Assembly: GCF_003231285.1 (NCBI RefSeq)
Contig: NZ_QKNS01000004.1
Coordinates: forward strand, 310,001 to 374,000
Direction: 5' to 3'
DNA from: Hymenobacter sediminis
Lineage (GTDB): Bacteria; Bacteroidota; Bacteroidia; Cytophagales; Hymenobacteraceae
DNA: 64,000 nucleotides
The notes beneath the pieces are model-generated. The model had not been told where the DNA came from. It did not search any database and saw nothing but the letters and a program-made list of their open reading frames with translations. Shown here one piece after another: positions 35,928 through 45,504 of the stretch (position 1 is the stretch's first letter; the number at the start of each line of letters is the position of its first letter). A program made the translations under genes and the position numbers.

Positions 35928-36323
35928 TTAGGGACGGGGGGTAGTGGTTTCGGGTGTGATGGTGCGGCCCTCAATGGCGCTCCGTGGCACAGCCGTCTGG
36001 CGTATGGGGCGGCGACCAACTCGCGGCGCTACGCGCGTGGGCCGGAGGGGCTGACCTGCGTCCTGCTGCATGGTAGTGGTGCGCTGGGGCAAAGGCGTCT
36101 GGTCAATGGTACCGATGACGCCCTGCTGGGTGGGGCTGGTTGTGGTAGGGGTACGCTGGTCGATGGTGCCGGGGTTAGTGGCTGGATTAGCCGGGTTGAC
36201 GGGCGGAACCGTGGTTTGGTTAACGGCGCCGCCGTACTGGGGCGTGGTAGGGTTGGTTTGGGCGGTGGCTAGGGTGGCAGACCCCATGAGCAGGGCAGCA
36301 GCCAAAAGCAATTTCATTTTCAT
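35928..36323 (-). CDS. Secreted Pro/Thr-rich protein, 131 aa
   Basis: A 131-residue protein with a cleaved signal (about residues 1-21, ATLATAQ) and a body made of Pro, Thr, Gln and Arg (e.g. NQTTVPPVNPANPATNPG). It is low-complexity and predicted disordered. Arg residues are clustered near the C-terminus (PTRVAPRVGRRPIRQT). There is no recognised domain. The gene is likely real because a signal peptide and the reading frame fit, but function is unknown. Confidence 0.6.
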   Translation of the reverse strand: MKMKLLLAAALLMGSATLATAQTNPTTPQYGGAVNQTTVPPVNPANPATNPGTIDQRTPTTTSPTQQGVIGTIDQTPLPQRTTTMQQDAGQPLRPTRVAPRVGRRPIRQTAVPRSAIEGRTITPETTTPRP

Positions 36324-36463
36324 AGGAAAGGCAGGTTACAGGTAGAGCGCTTTAGCAGCACCTACCCGCTAGCATACGTTTTCCGGTATGGATCAGCTAA
36401 GAAACCTTCATTTATTTCTACGCCATCTTATTTACCACCAACGCTATAGCCCCTATAAAACAA

Positions 36464-36500
36464 CCGCGCCTACCCCACCAGCATGACGGAATAGGCGCGG
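36464..36500 (-). terminator. Terminator of galM
   Basis: A 9-bp inverted repeat (CCGCGCCTA) with a 19-nt loop, followed on the minus strand by TTGTTTTA. Confidence 0.6.
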
Positions 36501-36518
36501 CTTATCTAAACACAGACG

Positions 36519-37724
36519 CTATTTCCGGACCCCGAAACGGTACTCCGTAGTGGAGTGGAACGTTTGGCCGGGCTGGAGAATAGTGCTCGGGAACTTAGGC
36601 TGGTTAGGCGAATCGGGAAAGTGCTGAGTTTCTAGGCAGAAACCGTAGTGCTGGGGGTAGGCGGTGTTGCCTTTGCCCGTGAGCGTGCCCGAAAGGAAGT
36701 TGCCGGAGTAAAACTGCACGCCGGGCTGGTCAGTCAGCACGTCCATGGTGCGGCCCGAAACGGGTTCGTACACCGTGGCGGCTAGCTCAGGTTTGGTGCG
36801 CTGCTGGTCGGCCAGCACCCAGTTGTGGTCGTAGCCACCGGGCGCGGCACCAGGCACCTGCTTAATTCGCTCTCCAATGGCATGGGGCTGGCGGAAGTCC
36901 ATGGGCGTTCCTTCCACAGGGCGCAGCTCGCCGGTCGGAATCAGGGTAGCATCAACCACTGTAAAGCGGTCGGCCTTCAGGGTCAGCACATGGTCGAGGG
37001 CGTTTTTGGCTTGGCCGTGGTTGAGGTTGAAGTAGCTGTGGTTGGTAAGGTTAAGGGGGGTAGCCTTATCGGTGGTGGCGGTATAGTCGAGGCGCAGAGC
37101 GTCGTCGTTGGTGAGGGTATACACCACCTTCACCGTAAGGTTGCCGGGGTAACCTTCTTCTCCGTCTTTGCTGGTGTAAGTAAGCGTGAGGGTTTGCCCA
37201 TCGGCCGAAGAGCCCGGCTCAGCCTGCCACACTACCTTATCGAAGCCGCGCTTGCCACCGTGCAAGTGGTTGGGGCCATTGTTCTGAGCCAGGGTGTACG
37301 CCTTGCCATCGAGGGTAAACTTACCGCCTTTGATGCGGTTGCCGTAGCGCCCAATCAGGGCTCCAAAGTACGGACCGGCCTCCAGATAGGTAGGATTGGT
37401 GTAGCCCTCCACGCTGTCAAAACCCAAGACTACGTCGCCGAGCTGGCCTTTTTTATCAGGGGTGAGCAGGCTGGTGAGCGTACCGCCGTAGGTAGTAATG
37501 GTGGCTTTCAGGCCGTGGGCGTTGGTGAGCGTGTAGAGCTGCACTTCGGTACCATCGGCAGTTTTGCCGAACGAGGAAGAGGTAGGCATAGAGGTAGATT
37601 GCGTAGAATCGGCGCTAGCAGTGGTACGGTCTGCGCCGGCCGCCTGTTCAGAAGTTTTGGGTTGGTTGCAGGCAGCCAGCAGCAGCAAGCCGGCTAACGC
37701 TCCATTCAGGGAGAGTTTGGGCAT
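36519..37724 (-). CDS. galM: Exported aldose 1-epimerase
   Basis: Aldose 1-epimerase (mutarotase) interconverts the anomers of galactose. The start at 37724 (MPKLSLNGALAGLLLLAACN) gives a lipoprotein of 401 residues. Catalytic regions include GRYGNRIKGGKFTLDGK, NGPNHLHGGKRGFDK, the His-motif NLTNHSYFNLN, the catalytic-Glu region YPQHYGFCLETQHFPDSPNQ and GGYDHNWVL. The lipoprotein form puts the enzyme in the periplasm or outer membrane, so it acts on sugar released outside the cell. It is the first gene of the PUL on this side and complements galK and galT. Confidence 0.92.
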   Translation of the reverse strand: MPKLSLNGALAGLLLLAACNQPKTSEQAAGADRTTASADSTQSTSMPTSSSFGKTADGTEVQLYTLTNAHGLKATITTYGGTLTSLLTPDKKGQLGDVVLGFDSVEGYTNPTYLEAGPYFGALIGRYGNRIKGGKFTLDGKAYTLAQNNGPNHLHGGKRGFDKVVWQAEPGSSADGQTLTLTYTSKDGEEGYPGNLTVKVVYTLTNDDALRLDYTATTDKATPLNLTNHSYFNLNHGQAKNALDHVLTLKADRFTVVDATLIPTGELRPVEGTPMDFRQPHAIGERIKQVPGAAPGGYDHNWVLADQQRTKPELAATVYEPVSGRTMDVLTDQPGVQFYSGNFLSGTLTGKGNTAYPQHYGFCLETQHFPDSPNQPKFPSTILQPGQTFHSTTEYRFGVRK

Positions 37725-37818
37725 AAAGGTCAGAAAGAATCGAAAGGAGTTAGAAAAGAGGAAACGCACCTACCTGGCCTGGCCTGAGTAGCGGGCAAGG
37801 TACTGAAGTACCATAAAG

Positions 37819-37898
37819 CAGAGCGCAGTGAAGCCTCTCGCATGCTGAAGTTGATTACTACTGCAACATTAGCCTGTGAGAGGCTTCACTGCGCTCTG
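37819..37898. repeat. MITE/REP-like inverted repeat, copy B
   Basis: Perfect 21-bp arms (37819-37839 and 37878-37898; CAGAGCGCAGTGAAGCCTCTC) enclose a 38-bp core. Read on the minus strand, the core has GCTAATGTTGCAGTAGTAAT, nearly identical to the core of the element at 27195-27289, although the arms differ. The element lies between the start of galM and the stop of the GH43 gene at 37915. Confidence 0.75.
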
Positions 37899-37914
37899 GT
37901 TTATAGCCTCATTT

Positions 37915-39570
37915 TTACTGCTTACCGTCTGTGGCATTACCGCCAGACTGGGCGGTAACCGCTTCGTTTTGCAGGCTGAAATTCTCGAAGGAAACGGTAG
38001 CAGTAGCCGGGCCTCGGGCCAGCAAACCAGCCCGCACGCCCCGGTCCCAGGGTGGTAGGTAGGTACCATTAATGGGCGCACTGAGGCCAGGTAGGTTCTG
38101 CCAGGTTTTGCCTCCATCGGCACTCCAGCCAAAGCGGAACAGGTTGCCGTTCTGAGCCTGCAGACGTAAGGTTAAGGCCGCAGCTGAGGGTAGCTTGGTT
38201 TCACTGAGGGTTTTCTGCTTGCCTTTCTCCATTTGCCACAGATGCAGCTTGCCTCCTCCAGCTGTGAGAGCCAAGGTGTTTTCTGGGTCGCCGTGAGCAG
38301 CAATGCCGGCTACGGTACCGGCGGGCAGCTTGGCCGGGTTGAGCAAAGTAGTGGTAGCCGTATAGTCGGCGGTGGTAGTGTGCTGGCCGAGCACGGCACC
38401 ACTGTGCTGGGGCCGGGCCGTAAGTTGCAGTTGGCCGCCCCGAACCGCTACGGTAGGCCGCTCCTCCACAGGCCACTGCCAAGTGGGCTGCAGTGTGGCC
38501 TGGTCAAACTCATCCGTAAAGTTGCGGGCCACGGCTGGGAGTGTGCCTTTATCAGGCACGGTGCCGCCGCTACGGAACTCGGGCCACTCCTGCGCATTCC
38601 AGGTAAACTCGCTTACCACCCCCTGCCGACCTACGAACTCGAAGCTGCGGGTATCATAGGCGTGGTGGAGCATGTACCAGCGCTTGCCGCGGTTGAACAC
38701 GGTACCGTGGCCCGGACAAGCCCACTTCTCGCTTTTGGTCAGGATGGGGTTCTTCTCGTACTTCTCCCAAGGCCCCATCAGGCTCTTGGAGCGTGCTACC
38801 CCTATGCCGTAGGTGCAGTTGTGGCCACAGCAGCCATTGCCGGCATAAAAGGCGTAGTAATACTCGTTGCGTTTCACCATGCTCACGCCCTCCACCAGGT
38901 TGCCTTCCCAGGGCACCGTGTTGCGGAACAACTCTTTTTTCTCGCCAATCAGGGCGGTATGCTCCTCGTTGAGGCGCTGGGCCCAGATAGGCGTGGGCTG
39001 GCCTACGCTGTTGCCGTCTTCCTTCCAGATGAGGTACAGGTCGCCCTTCTCGTCGCGCATCGGGAAGCCGTCAATCGAGCCGTCTTTCTGCGCCACCAGC
39101 GGACCAAGGTCGCGGTATGGGCCGGCGGGGTTATCGGCTACTGCCACACCCACGGCCAGGTTGCCGCCCTTTTTGTGGGCCGTGTAATAGATGTAAATCT
39201 TGCCGTTTTCCTCGCTGATTTCAGGAGCCCAGAAGTAGTAGTCGGCCCAGGACGGCAGTTCATTCGGGAATACGTGGCCAGCCAGTTCCCAGTCCGTGAG
39301 GTTGGTTGATTTCAGCAGCGGAAACACCGGTCCCCAGTTAGAGGAAGTAGCCGTGGCCCAGTACGTGTCTCCTACCTTGGTGATAGAAGGGTCAGGAAAA
39401 TCACCGGGCAGCACTGGGTTTACGAAGGACAGGGCCGGCATTTCAGCCTCGGCTACCGTTTCGGCGGTATTGGCCGTGGGCGTGCTGACGCTGGTAGTGG
39501 CGCTATGGCAGGCCCCGAGTAAGCCTAAGGCTAGGCTGGCTGCCAAACGGGTTTTGTTTCTTAATACCAT
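37915..39570 (-). CDS. GH43 lipoprotein with C-terminal beta-sandwich
   Basis: A 551-residue lipoprotein (lipobox LGAC at about residues 18-21) with an N-terminal GH43 five-bladed propeller and a C-terminal concanavalin-like sandwich (from about residue 345). The three catalytic acids are in DFPDPSITKV (base), DGSIDGFPM (pKa modulator) and NLVEGVSM (general acid). The layout and segments such as WAPEISEENGKIYIYYTAH match GH43 arabinofuranosidase/xylosidase members. It likely removes terminal arabinofuranose or xylose at the outer membrane. A pair of Cys-rich turns (GNGCCGHNC) is unusual. Confidence 0.85.
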   Translation of the reverse strand: MVLRNKTRLAASLALGLLGACHSATTSVSTPTANTAETVAEAEMPALSFVNPVLPGDFPDPSITKVGDTYWATATSSNWGPVFPLLKSTNLTDWELAGHVFPNELPSWADYYFWAPEISEENGKIYIYYTAHKKGGNLAVGVAVADNPAGPYRDLGPLVAQKDGSIDGFPMRDEKGDLYLIWKEDGNSVGQPTPIWAQRLNEEHTALIGEKKELFRNTVPWEGNLVEGVSMVKRNEYYYAFYAGNGCCGHNCTYGIGVARSKSLMGPWEKYEKNPILTKSEKWACPGHGTVFNRGKRWYMLHHAYDTRSFEFVGRQGVVSEFTWNAQEWPEFRSGGTVPDKGTLPAVARNFTDEFDQATLQPTWQWPVEERPTVAVRGGQLQLTARPQHSGAVLGQHTTTADYTATTTLLNPAKLPAGTVAGIAAHGDPENTLALTAGGGKLHLWQMEKGKQKTLSETKLPSAAALTLRLQAQNGNLFRFGWSADGGKTWQNLPGLSAPINGTYLPPWDRGVRAGLLARGPATATVSFENFSLQNEAVTAQSGGNATDGKQ

Positions 39571-39627
39571 GCAATAAGATGCTACGAGTGCGGGTGGATG
39601 CGGCGCGTTGAAAGTATAGACTTCAGC

Positions 39628-40695
39628 TTATTCCCCCGCCGGCCTTGGCAGAGCCGTACCTAGGTTTACCGGCGTGCCGAAATCTGGAGTGCCGTCAGCT
39701 TTCCACGTGAATTTCTGTATGCGCGGGCTGCGGTTGTCGCCGCAGCCTTGCCCAGCCTGGGGGTTGGCATGATAGATAATCCAGTCCTCAGTGCCATCCT
39801 TTGATTTAAAGAATCCATTATGCCCCGGCCCAAAGGCCTGCCCCGCCGTGTTCTTGGTGAATACAGGCGTAGTCGACTTGGTCCAGGAGGAAAGCTGCAT
39901 GGGGTCGGCCGTGGAGGACGCCGTGAGCATACCCAGGGCATAGTCGTCGGTGCTGCAGTGGCTGGCCGAGTAAATAAGGAAGGTTTTGTTGCCATGTTTG
40001 AGAATTTCCGGCCCTTCGTTCACGTCGGGGTCCCCCATAGTCTCCCAGTTATACTCTGGATGAGAAAGCTCCACACGCGGGCCCACTAGGGTCCAAGGGT
40101 TGCTCATTTCGGAAATATAGATGCGCTGGGTGCGGCCATTCTCTACCTCGTGGCCCGACCAGATCAGGTAGCGCTTGCCGTTCTGCTCCAGCACGGTGCC
40201 ATCAATGGCCCACAAGTCCACGTTGGGATTTGCAATGCGGCCCTTGTCTACCCAAGTACCCGTAGTGGGGTCAGCCGAGGAGTTTTCGAGCACGAACACC
40301 CGGTGACCGGCGCAGCACAGCGGGTTGGCGGAATAGTAGATGTACCACTTCCCATCAAAGAAGTGTAGTTCAGGCGCCCATATTTCAATTTGGTTAACGC
40401 CGGCCCGCTGGGGCGTCCAGACCACGGTGCTGACCGCCGAGCCCAACTCCGACATCTTCGCCGTTTTGCGGATAACGAGGTTACCGCCCGTGGTGCTCAT
40501 GTAGTAATACATGTTATCCTTTTGGTACACCCACGGATCGGGCCCTACGCTAAGCAAGGGGTTGGTAAAGGTGGTAGTAGTGGGGGTAGTAGGCGCACTA
40601 GGTATGTAGGGCGCAGGCTTTTCTTTCTGGCAACCAGCCAGCAGTAATGCAGTTAGCAAAAGTGCCCTCACTGCCTGATGCGAATAAGAAAACAT
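39628..40695 (-). CDS. GH43 lipoprotein (paralogue 1 of 3)
   Basis: A 355-residue lipoprotein (lipobox LLLAGC) of the exo-acting GH43 type resembling subfamily 26 (exo-alpha-1,5-L-arabinofuranosidases). The acids are in GPDPWVYQ (base), WAIDGTVLE (modulator) and DVNEGPEILK (acid). It shares with the genes at 48466 and 50906 the words TFTNPL, WAPELH, GKWY, DWIIYHA, TPDFG and the closing PAGE/PSGE. The start at 40695 gives the lipoprotein signal; another Met lies 8 codons upstream. It precedes the GH43 gene at 37915 in the same direction, so it can be part of the operon with susD and susC. Confidence 0.85.
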   Translation of the reverse strand: MFSYSHQAVRALLLTALLLAGCQKEKPAPYIPSAPTTPTTTTFTNPLLSVGPDPWVYQKDNMYYYMSTTGGNLVIRKTAKMSELGSAVSTVVWTPQRAGVNQIEIWAPELHFFDGKWYIYYSANPLCCAGHRVFVLENSSADPTTGTWVDKGRIANPNVDLWAIDGTVLEQNGKRYLIWSGHEVENGRTQRIYISEMSNPWTLVGPRVELSHPEYNWETMGDPDVNEGPEILKHGNKTFLIYSASHCSTDDYALGMLTASSTADPMQLSSWTKSTTPVFTKNTAGQAFGPGHNGFFKSKDGTEDWIIYHANPQAGQGCGDNRSPRIQKFTWKADGTPDFGTPVNLGTALPRPAGE

Positions 40696-40736
40696 GAACA
40701 AGGGAAAGGGGGTAGACACGAAACTATGAACACAGC

Positions 40737-40771
40737 CCGGCCGCCGCGTATGGTATACGCGGCGGCCGGGG
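40737..40771 (-). terminator. Hairpin after susD
   Basis: A 16-bp inverted repeat (CCCGGCCGCCGCGTAT, loop GGT) lies 12 bp after the susD stop codon. There is no T run on the minus strand, so it may instead slow transcription or protect the susCD transcript. Confidence 0.55.
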
Positions 40772-40782
40772 CATTATTTTTG

Positions 40783-42348
40783 TTAGTTCCAGCCTGGGTT
40801 TTGGGCCAGGCCGGCTATATCCACGTCGGTGCGCGGAATGGGTAGGTACTTTGATTTGCCTACCACATAAGTATTAAAATCTGGGTCACGGCTTTTCAGC
40901 TGATCGATGCCCGCCTGGTTATCAAGCAGGCCCCAGCGACGCAGGTCGTGCCAGCGCCAGGTTTCGCCAGCTAGTTCCGTCACGCGTTCGTGCATCAGCT
41001 GAGTACGCAGTGCGCTTTGACTCAGGCCACTCAGATCAGCCAGTCCTACCCGGCGGCGCACCAGGTTGATCAGTGTAATAGCATCAGTCGTCTTACCCTG
41101 CTCATTCAGGCATTCGGCCTGCGAAAGCAGCACGTCAGAGTAGCGAATCACCCGGTGATTGATGGGCGAGTAATAGCCCTCTACGTTTTTCCAGTAGTCG
41201 TTTTCGTACTTGCGCCAGTAAACGCGGTTACGGTTATAAGCATCGGTGGCAAAGCGCTGATCCAGCGTCTGGTTGTCGTAGGCTTTATCGTCCTGATCTA
41301 CGGGGTCGGCAGCATCATAGGGGTAGCCCGCCCGATTGCGGCTAAAGAAAAGAGTAGCCGCCAGACGTGGGTCCTTCTGGCCGGTAGTAGTCTTTTCCTT
41401 TAGAAATTCATCAATCAGCCACGACCTGGCTTCGCCGTCGGTCCATCCTTTGGTGGGCAGGCCGAAGAACTGCGCCCGCTGGCTGGCCTCCGACGCGCCC
41501 GCGTAGTCGTCGTCGCGGTCAGCGCTGTACTCAGCAGTGAACTGTACTTCAAATACCGATTCCGATCCGTTTTCCCGGTCGTGACGGAAGTTGTCACGAT
41601 AATTCGCGGCTAGGGAGTATCTGCCCGAGCTGATTACCTCCGCTAACTGAGTGCTGGCCTCAGTCCACTTCTGTTGTTGCATGTATGCCTTACCAAGAAG
41701 GGCTGTAGCAGCACCCTTGGTGGCACGCCCCAAATCAGTGCCGGAGTAGGTTACTGGTAAACCAGCTTTGGCCGCCTGCAGATCCTGCACGATAAAATCC
41801 CATACTTCCTGCTCTGAGCTGGCTTGTGGGGGACGATAGTCGGCCGTAGAGGGCTCCGTGGCCAGCACGGGCCGACCGTACAATGAAACTAGGTTGAAGT
41901 AATGCAAAGCGCGGATGAAACGAGCTTCGGCCAGAATCTGGGTCTTCAGCGTTTCATCCATCTGAATACCTGGCACGTAGGCCAGCACTTGGTTGCATCG
42001 GTTGATGCCTACGTAGTGGTTTCCCCAGGTTACAGAATTCACCTCGAAGTTATAGTCCGTGAGGATGAACTTGGTGAAGTTCTGCAGCTCGGGCCAGGGG
42101 CTACTAGAGAATCCTTCGTCGGAGCGCAGATCATAGTCGAAGTATATCCAGCGGCGGTAATTACCCAGCAACTGCAATCCACTGTAGGCAGCCACAATGC
42201 CTTTGGTAGCATCCTGGCTGTTTTTCCAGAAGGTTTCGGCCGTGGGTAGGTTGGGGTTAGGCTGGTCAAGCAGGTCTTTTTCGCAGCTCGTCGTAAGCAA
42301 TAAAGTGCTGGAGAGAAAAGTCAGCAGGTGTTTTTTATGATATTTCAT
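40783..42348 (-). CDS. susD: RagB/SusD family surface glycan-binding lipoprotein
   Basis: SusD lipoproteins sit on top of a SusC barrel and bind glycans. The 521-residue protein has a lipoprotein signal (lipobox TTSC), the SusD-like motif DLLDQPNPNLPTAETFWKN, TPR-like helices (ATALLGKAYMQQQKWTEAST) and the C-terminal NLVRRRVGLADLSG and ERVTELAGETWRWHDLRRWG segments. It follows susC by 30 bp and pairs with it. The ligand is probably an arabinose- or galactose-containing glycan, judged from its neighbours. Confidence 0.95.
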   Translation of the reverse strand: MKYHKKHLLTFLSSTLLLTTSCEKDLLDQPNPNLPTAETFWKNSQDATKGIVAAYSGLQLLGNYRRWIYFDYDLRSDEGFSSSPWPELQNFTKFILTDYNFEVNSVTWGNHYVGINRCNQVLAYVPGIQMDETLKTQILAEARFIRALHYFNLVSLYGRPVLATEPSTADYRPPQASSEQEVWDFIVQDLQAAKAGLPVTYSGTDLGRATKGAATALLGKAYMQQQKWTEASTQLAEVISSGRYSLAANYRDNFRHDRENGSESVFEVQFTAEYSADRDDDYAGASEASQRAQFFGLPTKGWTDGEARSWLIDEFLKEKTTTGQKDPRLAATLFFSRNRAGYPYDAADPVDQDDKAYDNQTLDQRFATDAYNRNRVYWRKYENDYWKNVEGYYSPINHRVIRYSDVLLSQAECLNEQGKTTDAITLINLVRRRVGLADLSGLSQSALRTQLMHERVTELAGETWRWHDLRRWGLLDNQAGIDQLKSRDPDFNTYVVGKSKYLPIPRTDVDIAGLAQNPGWN

Positions 42349-42378
42349 GGGTGAAGTCAGCGAATGGTGGGTGGGAAA

Positions 42379-45300
42379 TTAGAAGCCAACCTGCAGGCCG
42401 CCCGTGATGGTGCGCACGTTGGGGTAGTTGCCCTCATCAACGCCGCGGGCTAGCGAACCAGCACCCACGATTTCGGGATCGTAGCCGGTGTACTTGGTGA
42501 AGGTGAGCAGGTTCTGGGCTGTGAGGGTAAACCGAACGCTTCCCACCCCAGCCAGCTTCTCCGTGATGGTTTTGGGTAGGGAGTAGCTCACCTGCAGGTT
42601 TTTCAGGCGCAGGTAGGCTCCATTTTCCAGCCACCGGTCAGTAATCATCAGAGCGTTCTGGCCCCCACCCAGCAACGGACGAGGCGTGGTGGTAGAGGGG
42701 TTCGAGGGCGTCCAAGGGCGAATGTCAGCACGGAAGTTACCATTGTCGTCCATACGGTCGGTCCAGTAGCGGGTCACGTTGTAGATGTCGTTACCCTGCA
42801 CACCCTGAAATAGCGCGGCCAGATCGAAGTTCTTGTAGCCCAGCGTCAAGTTGAAGCCATACTGCAACTTGGGGAAGGGGCTTCCTGTGAAGCGGCGGTC
42901 AGCGTCGGAAATGACCCCGTCGTTGTTCAGATCCTCATATTTCACGTCGCCGGGTTTGGCGTTAGGCTGCTTCTCGTAGGCATCGATTTCTGCCTGCGTC
43001 TGGAAAATACCCAGCATATGCATCAGGTAGAAGGCCCCCACCGGCTGTCCGACTACGGTGCGTGTTACCCCACCAGGACCTGACGTGTAGTTTTGTCCTT
43101 CGAAGGCCAGCTGCGTTACACGGTTGCGCAGGGTTGTGAGGTTGGCATTGGCACCGTAGCGGAAGTTACCTGTGGTGTTTTGGTATCCGGCCTGAAACTC
43201 GAAGCCCCTATTTTCCAATTCGCCCAGGTTGGTGAAAGGGTTACCGCCCACATTACCTTCATACAGCGGAATAGCCGGGTTTACCAGCGCGTCCGTGGTG
43301 CGCGAAATGTAGTAGTCGGCGGCCAGAGTGAGGCGATTATCCAGGAAACTCGCATCAAAACCAAAATTGGTTGTTTTGCGTTTTTCCCAGCGTAGGTCGT
43401 TGCTGGAAAGCTGATTTTGGGTAGCACCGTTCTGCACGGGCTGCGAGGCCCCGCCTCCAAGCGGGTAGTTTACGTTCGGGTTCAGAATGCGCTGGTACAG
43501 GTATTCCGACAAGTTATCGTTACCGAGCTGTCCGTAGCTGGCCCGCAGTTTCAGGTCGCTGAACAGCGGTACATTCTCGAAGAACGCTTCACGGCTAATA
43601 CGCCAGCCCAGCGAGAAAGCCGAGAACGTACCCCATTTATTGACTGGGTCTACCAGCGACGAGCCGTCGCGACGGACAGCCCCCGTAACTAAATATCGGT
43701 CATCAAAGTCATATGCTACTTGACCTAAGTAGGAACGTTTGGCCCACTTATTAGTACCGCCGCCTACACTGGCCGAACCTGTTGCAGCACCTAACGACCA
43801 GTAATAGGTTGGACCCGTACCGAAGCCCTGCGCATCGGCAACCGTGTTACGAATAGTATTTTTCTGCTCCGTGTATCCCGCTACGGCATTTACATTGTGT
43901 TTGCCGAAGGTGCGTTGAAAATTCAGGGTATTTTCAGCCAGCAGAAAAATCCGCTCACCCCGGCTTTCATACAATTGCGCCGGTCGGATGGGTTCGTTCA
44001 TGCGTAGGCCGCCCGCCTGCCCGTACTTGCTTTCCGTGCGGTCCAGGAAGCCTACGTACTCCATTCCTAGGTTCAGGCGATACGTCAGAAAATCAAACAG
44101 CTTAATTTCCGGTGCTAGCGAGCCGATGAGGCGATTTTCCAGATTAGTATTGTTGTACACATCCTGCTGGCCTATGGGGTTGGTGCCAAACGTAATCTGG
44201 TTGGTATTACCGAAGCCGTAGCCGCTGACCGTCGCAGAATCACGCACCGGGATAATGGGCAGCATCCGAAGCACATCAATGAATGGCAGGCCATTCACGC
44301 GGGTAGTCATTGCTCGTGAAAACTGCGCCGACTGCTCAATCCGGAAGCGGCCCCGGTTGGCACCCGTATTAACACGCACGCTGTAGCGCTCAAATTTTGG
44401 CCCAACAATAGTCCCCTTCTGATTGAAATATCCCGCCGACACGTTGTAATTAGCTGACTCGCTAGCCCCACTCAACCCTAGGTTGTAACTCTGCACCCGG
44501 CCGCTCTGAATAAGGGCCTTCTGCCAGTCAGTATTAATAGCAGGAGGGTTGGCTGCCCCAGAGAATGGCGTTTGACCCGCATTTTCATACATCTGACGGG
44601 TAATGTCGGCCCACTGCGCGGTGCCGGCTAGGTCGTAGGTGTGGGCGATGTTTTGAACCCCGGCATAGCCGTTGAAGTTGAAGGCCGGTTTGCCCTGCTT
44701 GCCCCGGCGCGTCGTAATAATAATTACTCCATTGGCTCCTCGGGAGCCGTAGGGTGCCAGCGAAGCCGCATCCTTCAAAATAGTCGACGATTCAATGTCG
44801 CTGGGGTTGATGTCGCGGATTTCATTGGTCCATACCCCGTCTACAATATAAAGGGGCGAGCTACCCAGTTGAATACTTCCCACACCGCGAATGTTCACAA
44901 TGGGGTTCTGCCCGGGGGCTCCAGAGTTGGCCACCTGCACGCCAGCGGCCCGGCCCTGTAGCGCTTCCGTGACGGAGGCCACCGGTGCTCGCCGTATCTG
45001 TTCCTGATTTACCTGCGTCACAGAGCCGGTTACTTGTTCGGTGGGCAGGCGCAGGTATCCTACTACCACTACCTCGTTCAGGGCCTTGGAGTCGGGCGCC
45101 AGGTTAATGTCAACACTGGTTCGGCCGTTCACAGCCACTTCCTGTGTCAAGTAGCCTACAAACGAGAACGTAAGAATAGCATTATCGGCTACGGTAAGAG
45201 AATACCGACCGTCGCCGTCGGTGGTAGCGCCATTAGACGTACCTTTTTCCAGCACCGTAACGCCAGGCATACCCTGCCCTTTCTCGTCAACTACCCGACC

Positions 45301-45453
45301 GGTAACGGTTTGGGCTGGCGCCACAGCGCGCACCAACTCCGTAACGCGCATACCAGCTGCCTCAGCCCCAGGAGCAACCAGCACCGAAAGGGGCAAGAAA
45401 TACAGCAGCGTCGGCATAGTTGGCCGCCGCAATTTGAGGTAAGAATTTTTCAT
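42379..45453 (-). CDS. susC: SusC/RagA family TonB-linked outer-membrane transporter
   Basis: A 1024-residue TonB-dependent importer of glycan fragments. It has a signal region (MKNSYLKLRRPTMPTLLYF...), a CarboxypepD_reg-like domain (TGRVVDEKGQGMPGVTVLEK), the linker NEVVVVGYLRLPTEQVTG, a plug domain (ILKDAASLAPYGSRGANGVI) and a beta-barrel ending RTITGGLQVGF. The start at 45453 is chosen over a longer frame, because the longer frame begins inside operator and promoter DNA. It is the first gene of a minus-strand operon and is controlled by two LacI-type operators at its promoter. Confidence 0.95.
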   Translation of the reverse strand: MKNSYLKLRRPTMPTLLYFLPLSVLVAPGAEAAGMRVTELVRAVAPAQTVTGRVVDEKGQGMPGVTVLEKGTSNGATTDGDGRYSLTVADNAILTFSFVGYLTQEVAVNGRTSVDINLAPDSKALNEVVVVGYLRLPTEQVTGSVTQVNQEQIRRAPVASVTEALQGRAAGVQVANSGAPGQNPIVNIRGVGSIQLGSSPLYIVDGVWTNEIRDINPSDIESSTILKDAASLAPYGSRGANGVIIITTRRGKQGKPAFNFNGYAGVQNIAHTYDLAGTAQWADITRQMYENAGQTPFSGAANPPAINTDWQKALIQSGRVQSYNLGLSGASESANYNVSAGYFNQKGTIVGPKFERYSVRVNTGANRGRFRIEQSAQFSRAMTTRVNGLPFIDVLRMLPIIPVRDSATVSGYGFGNTNQITFGTNPIGQQDVYNNTNLENRLIGSLAPEIKLFDFLTYRLNLGMEYVGFLDRTESKYGQAGGLRMNEPIRPAQLYESRGERIFLLAENTLNFQRTFGKHNVNAVAGYTEQKNTIRNTVADAQGFGTGPTYYWSLGAATGSASVGGGTNKWAKRSYLGQVAYDFDDRYLVTGAVRRDGSSLVDPVNKWGTFSAFSLGWRISREAFFENVPLFSDLKLRASYGQLGNDNLSEYLYQRILNPNVNYPLGGGASQPVQNGATQNQLSSNDLRWEKRKTTNFGFDASFLDNRLTLAADYYISRTTDALVNPAIPLYEGNVGGNPFTNLGELENRGFEFQAGYQNTTGNFRYGANANLTTLRNRVTQLAFEGQNYTSGPGGVTRTVVGQPVGAFYLMHMLGIFQTQAEIDAYEKQPNAKPGDVKYEDLNNDGVISDADRRFTGSPFPKLQYGFNLTLGYKNFDLAALFQGVQGNDIYNVTRYWTDRMDDNGNFRADIRPWTPSNPSTTTPRPLLGGGQNALMITDRWLENGAYLRLKNLQVSYSLPKTITEKLAGVGSVRFTLTAQNLLTFTKYTGYDPEIVGAGSLARGVDEGNYPNVRTITGGLQVGF

Positions 45454-45490
45454 GGGAATTATTGAGTGGGAAGTAATAGAAATTTGCTTT

Positions 45491-45504
45491 TGCAAACGTT
45501 TGCA
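45491..45504. promoter_or_regulatory. LacI-type operator 1 (susC, proximal)
   Basis: A perfect 14-bp palindrome TGCAAACGTTTGCA, 38 bp upstream of the susC start. On the minus strand it contains AACGTTTG (45493-45500), one mismatch from the -7 element TAnnTTTG. Confidence 0.8.
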
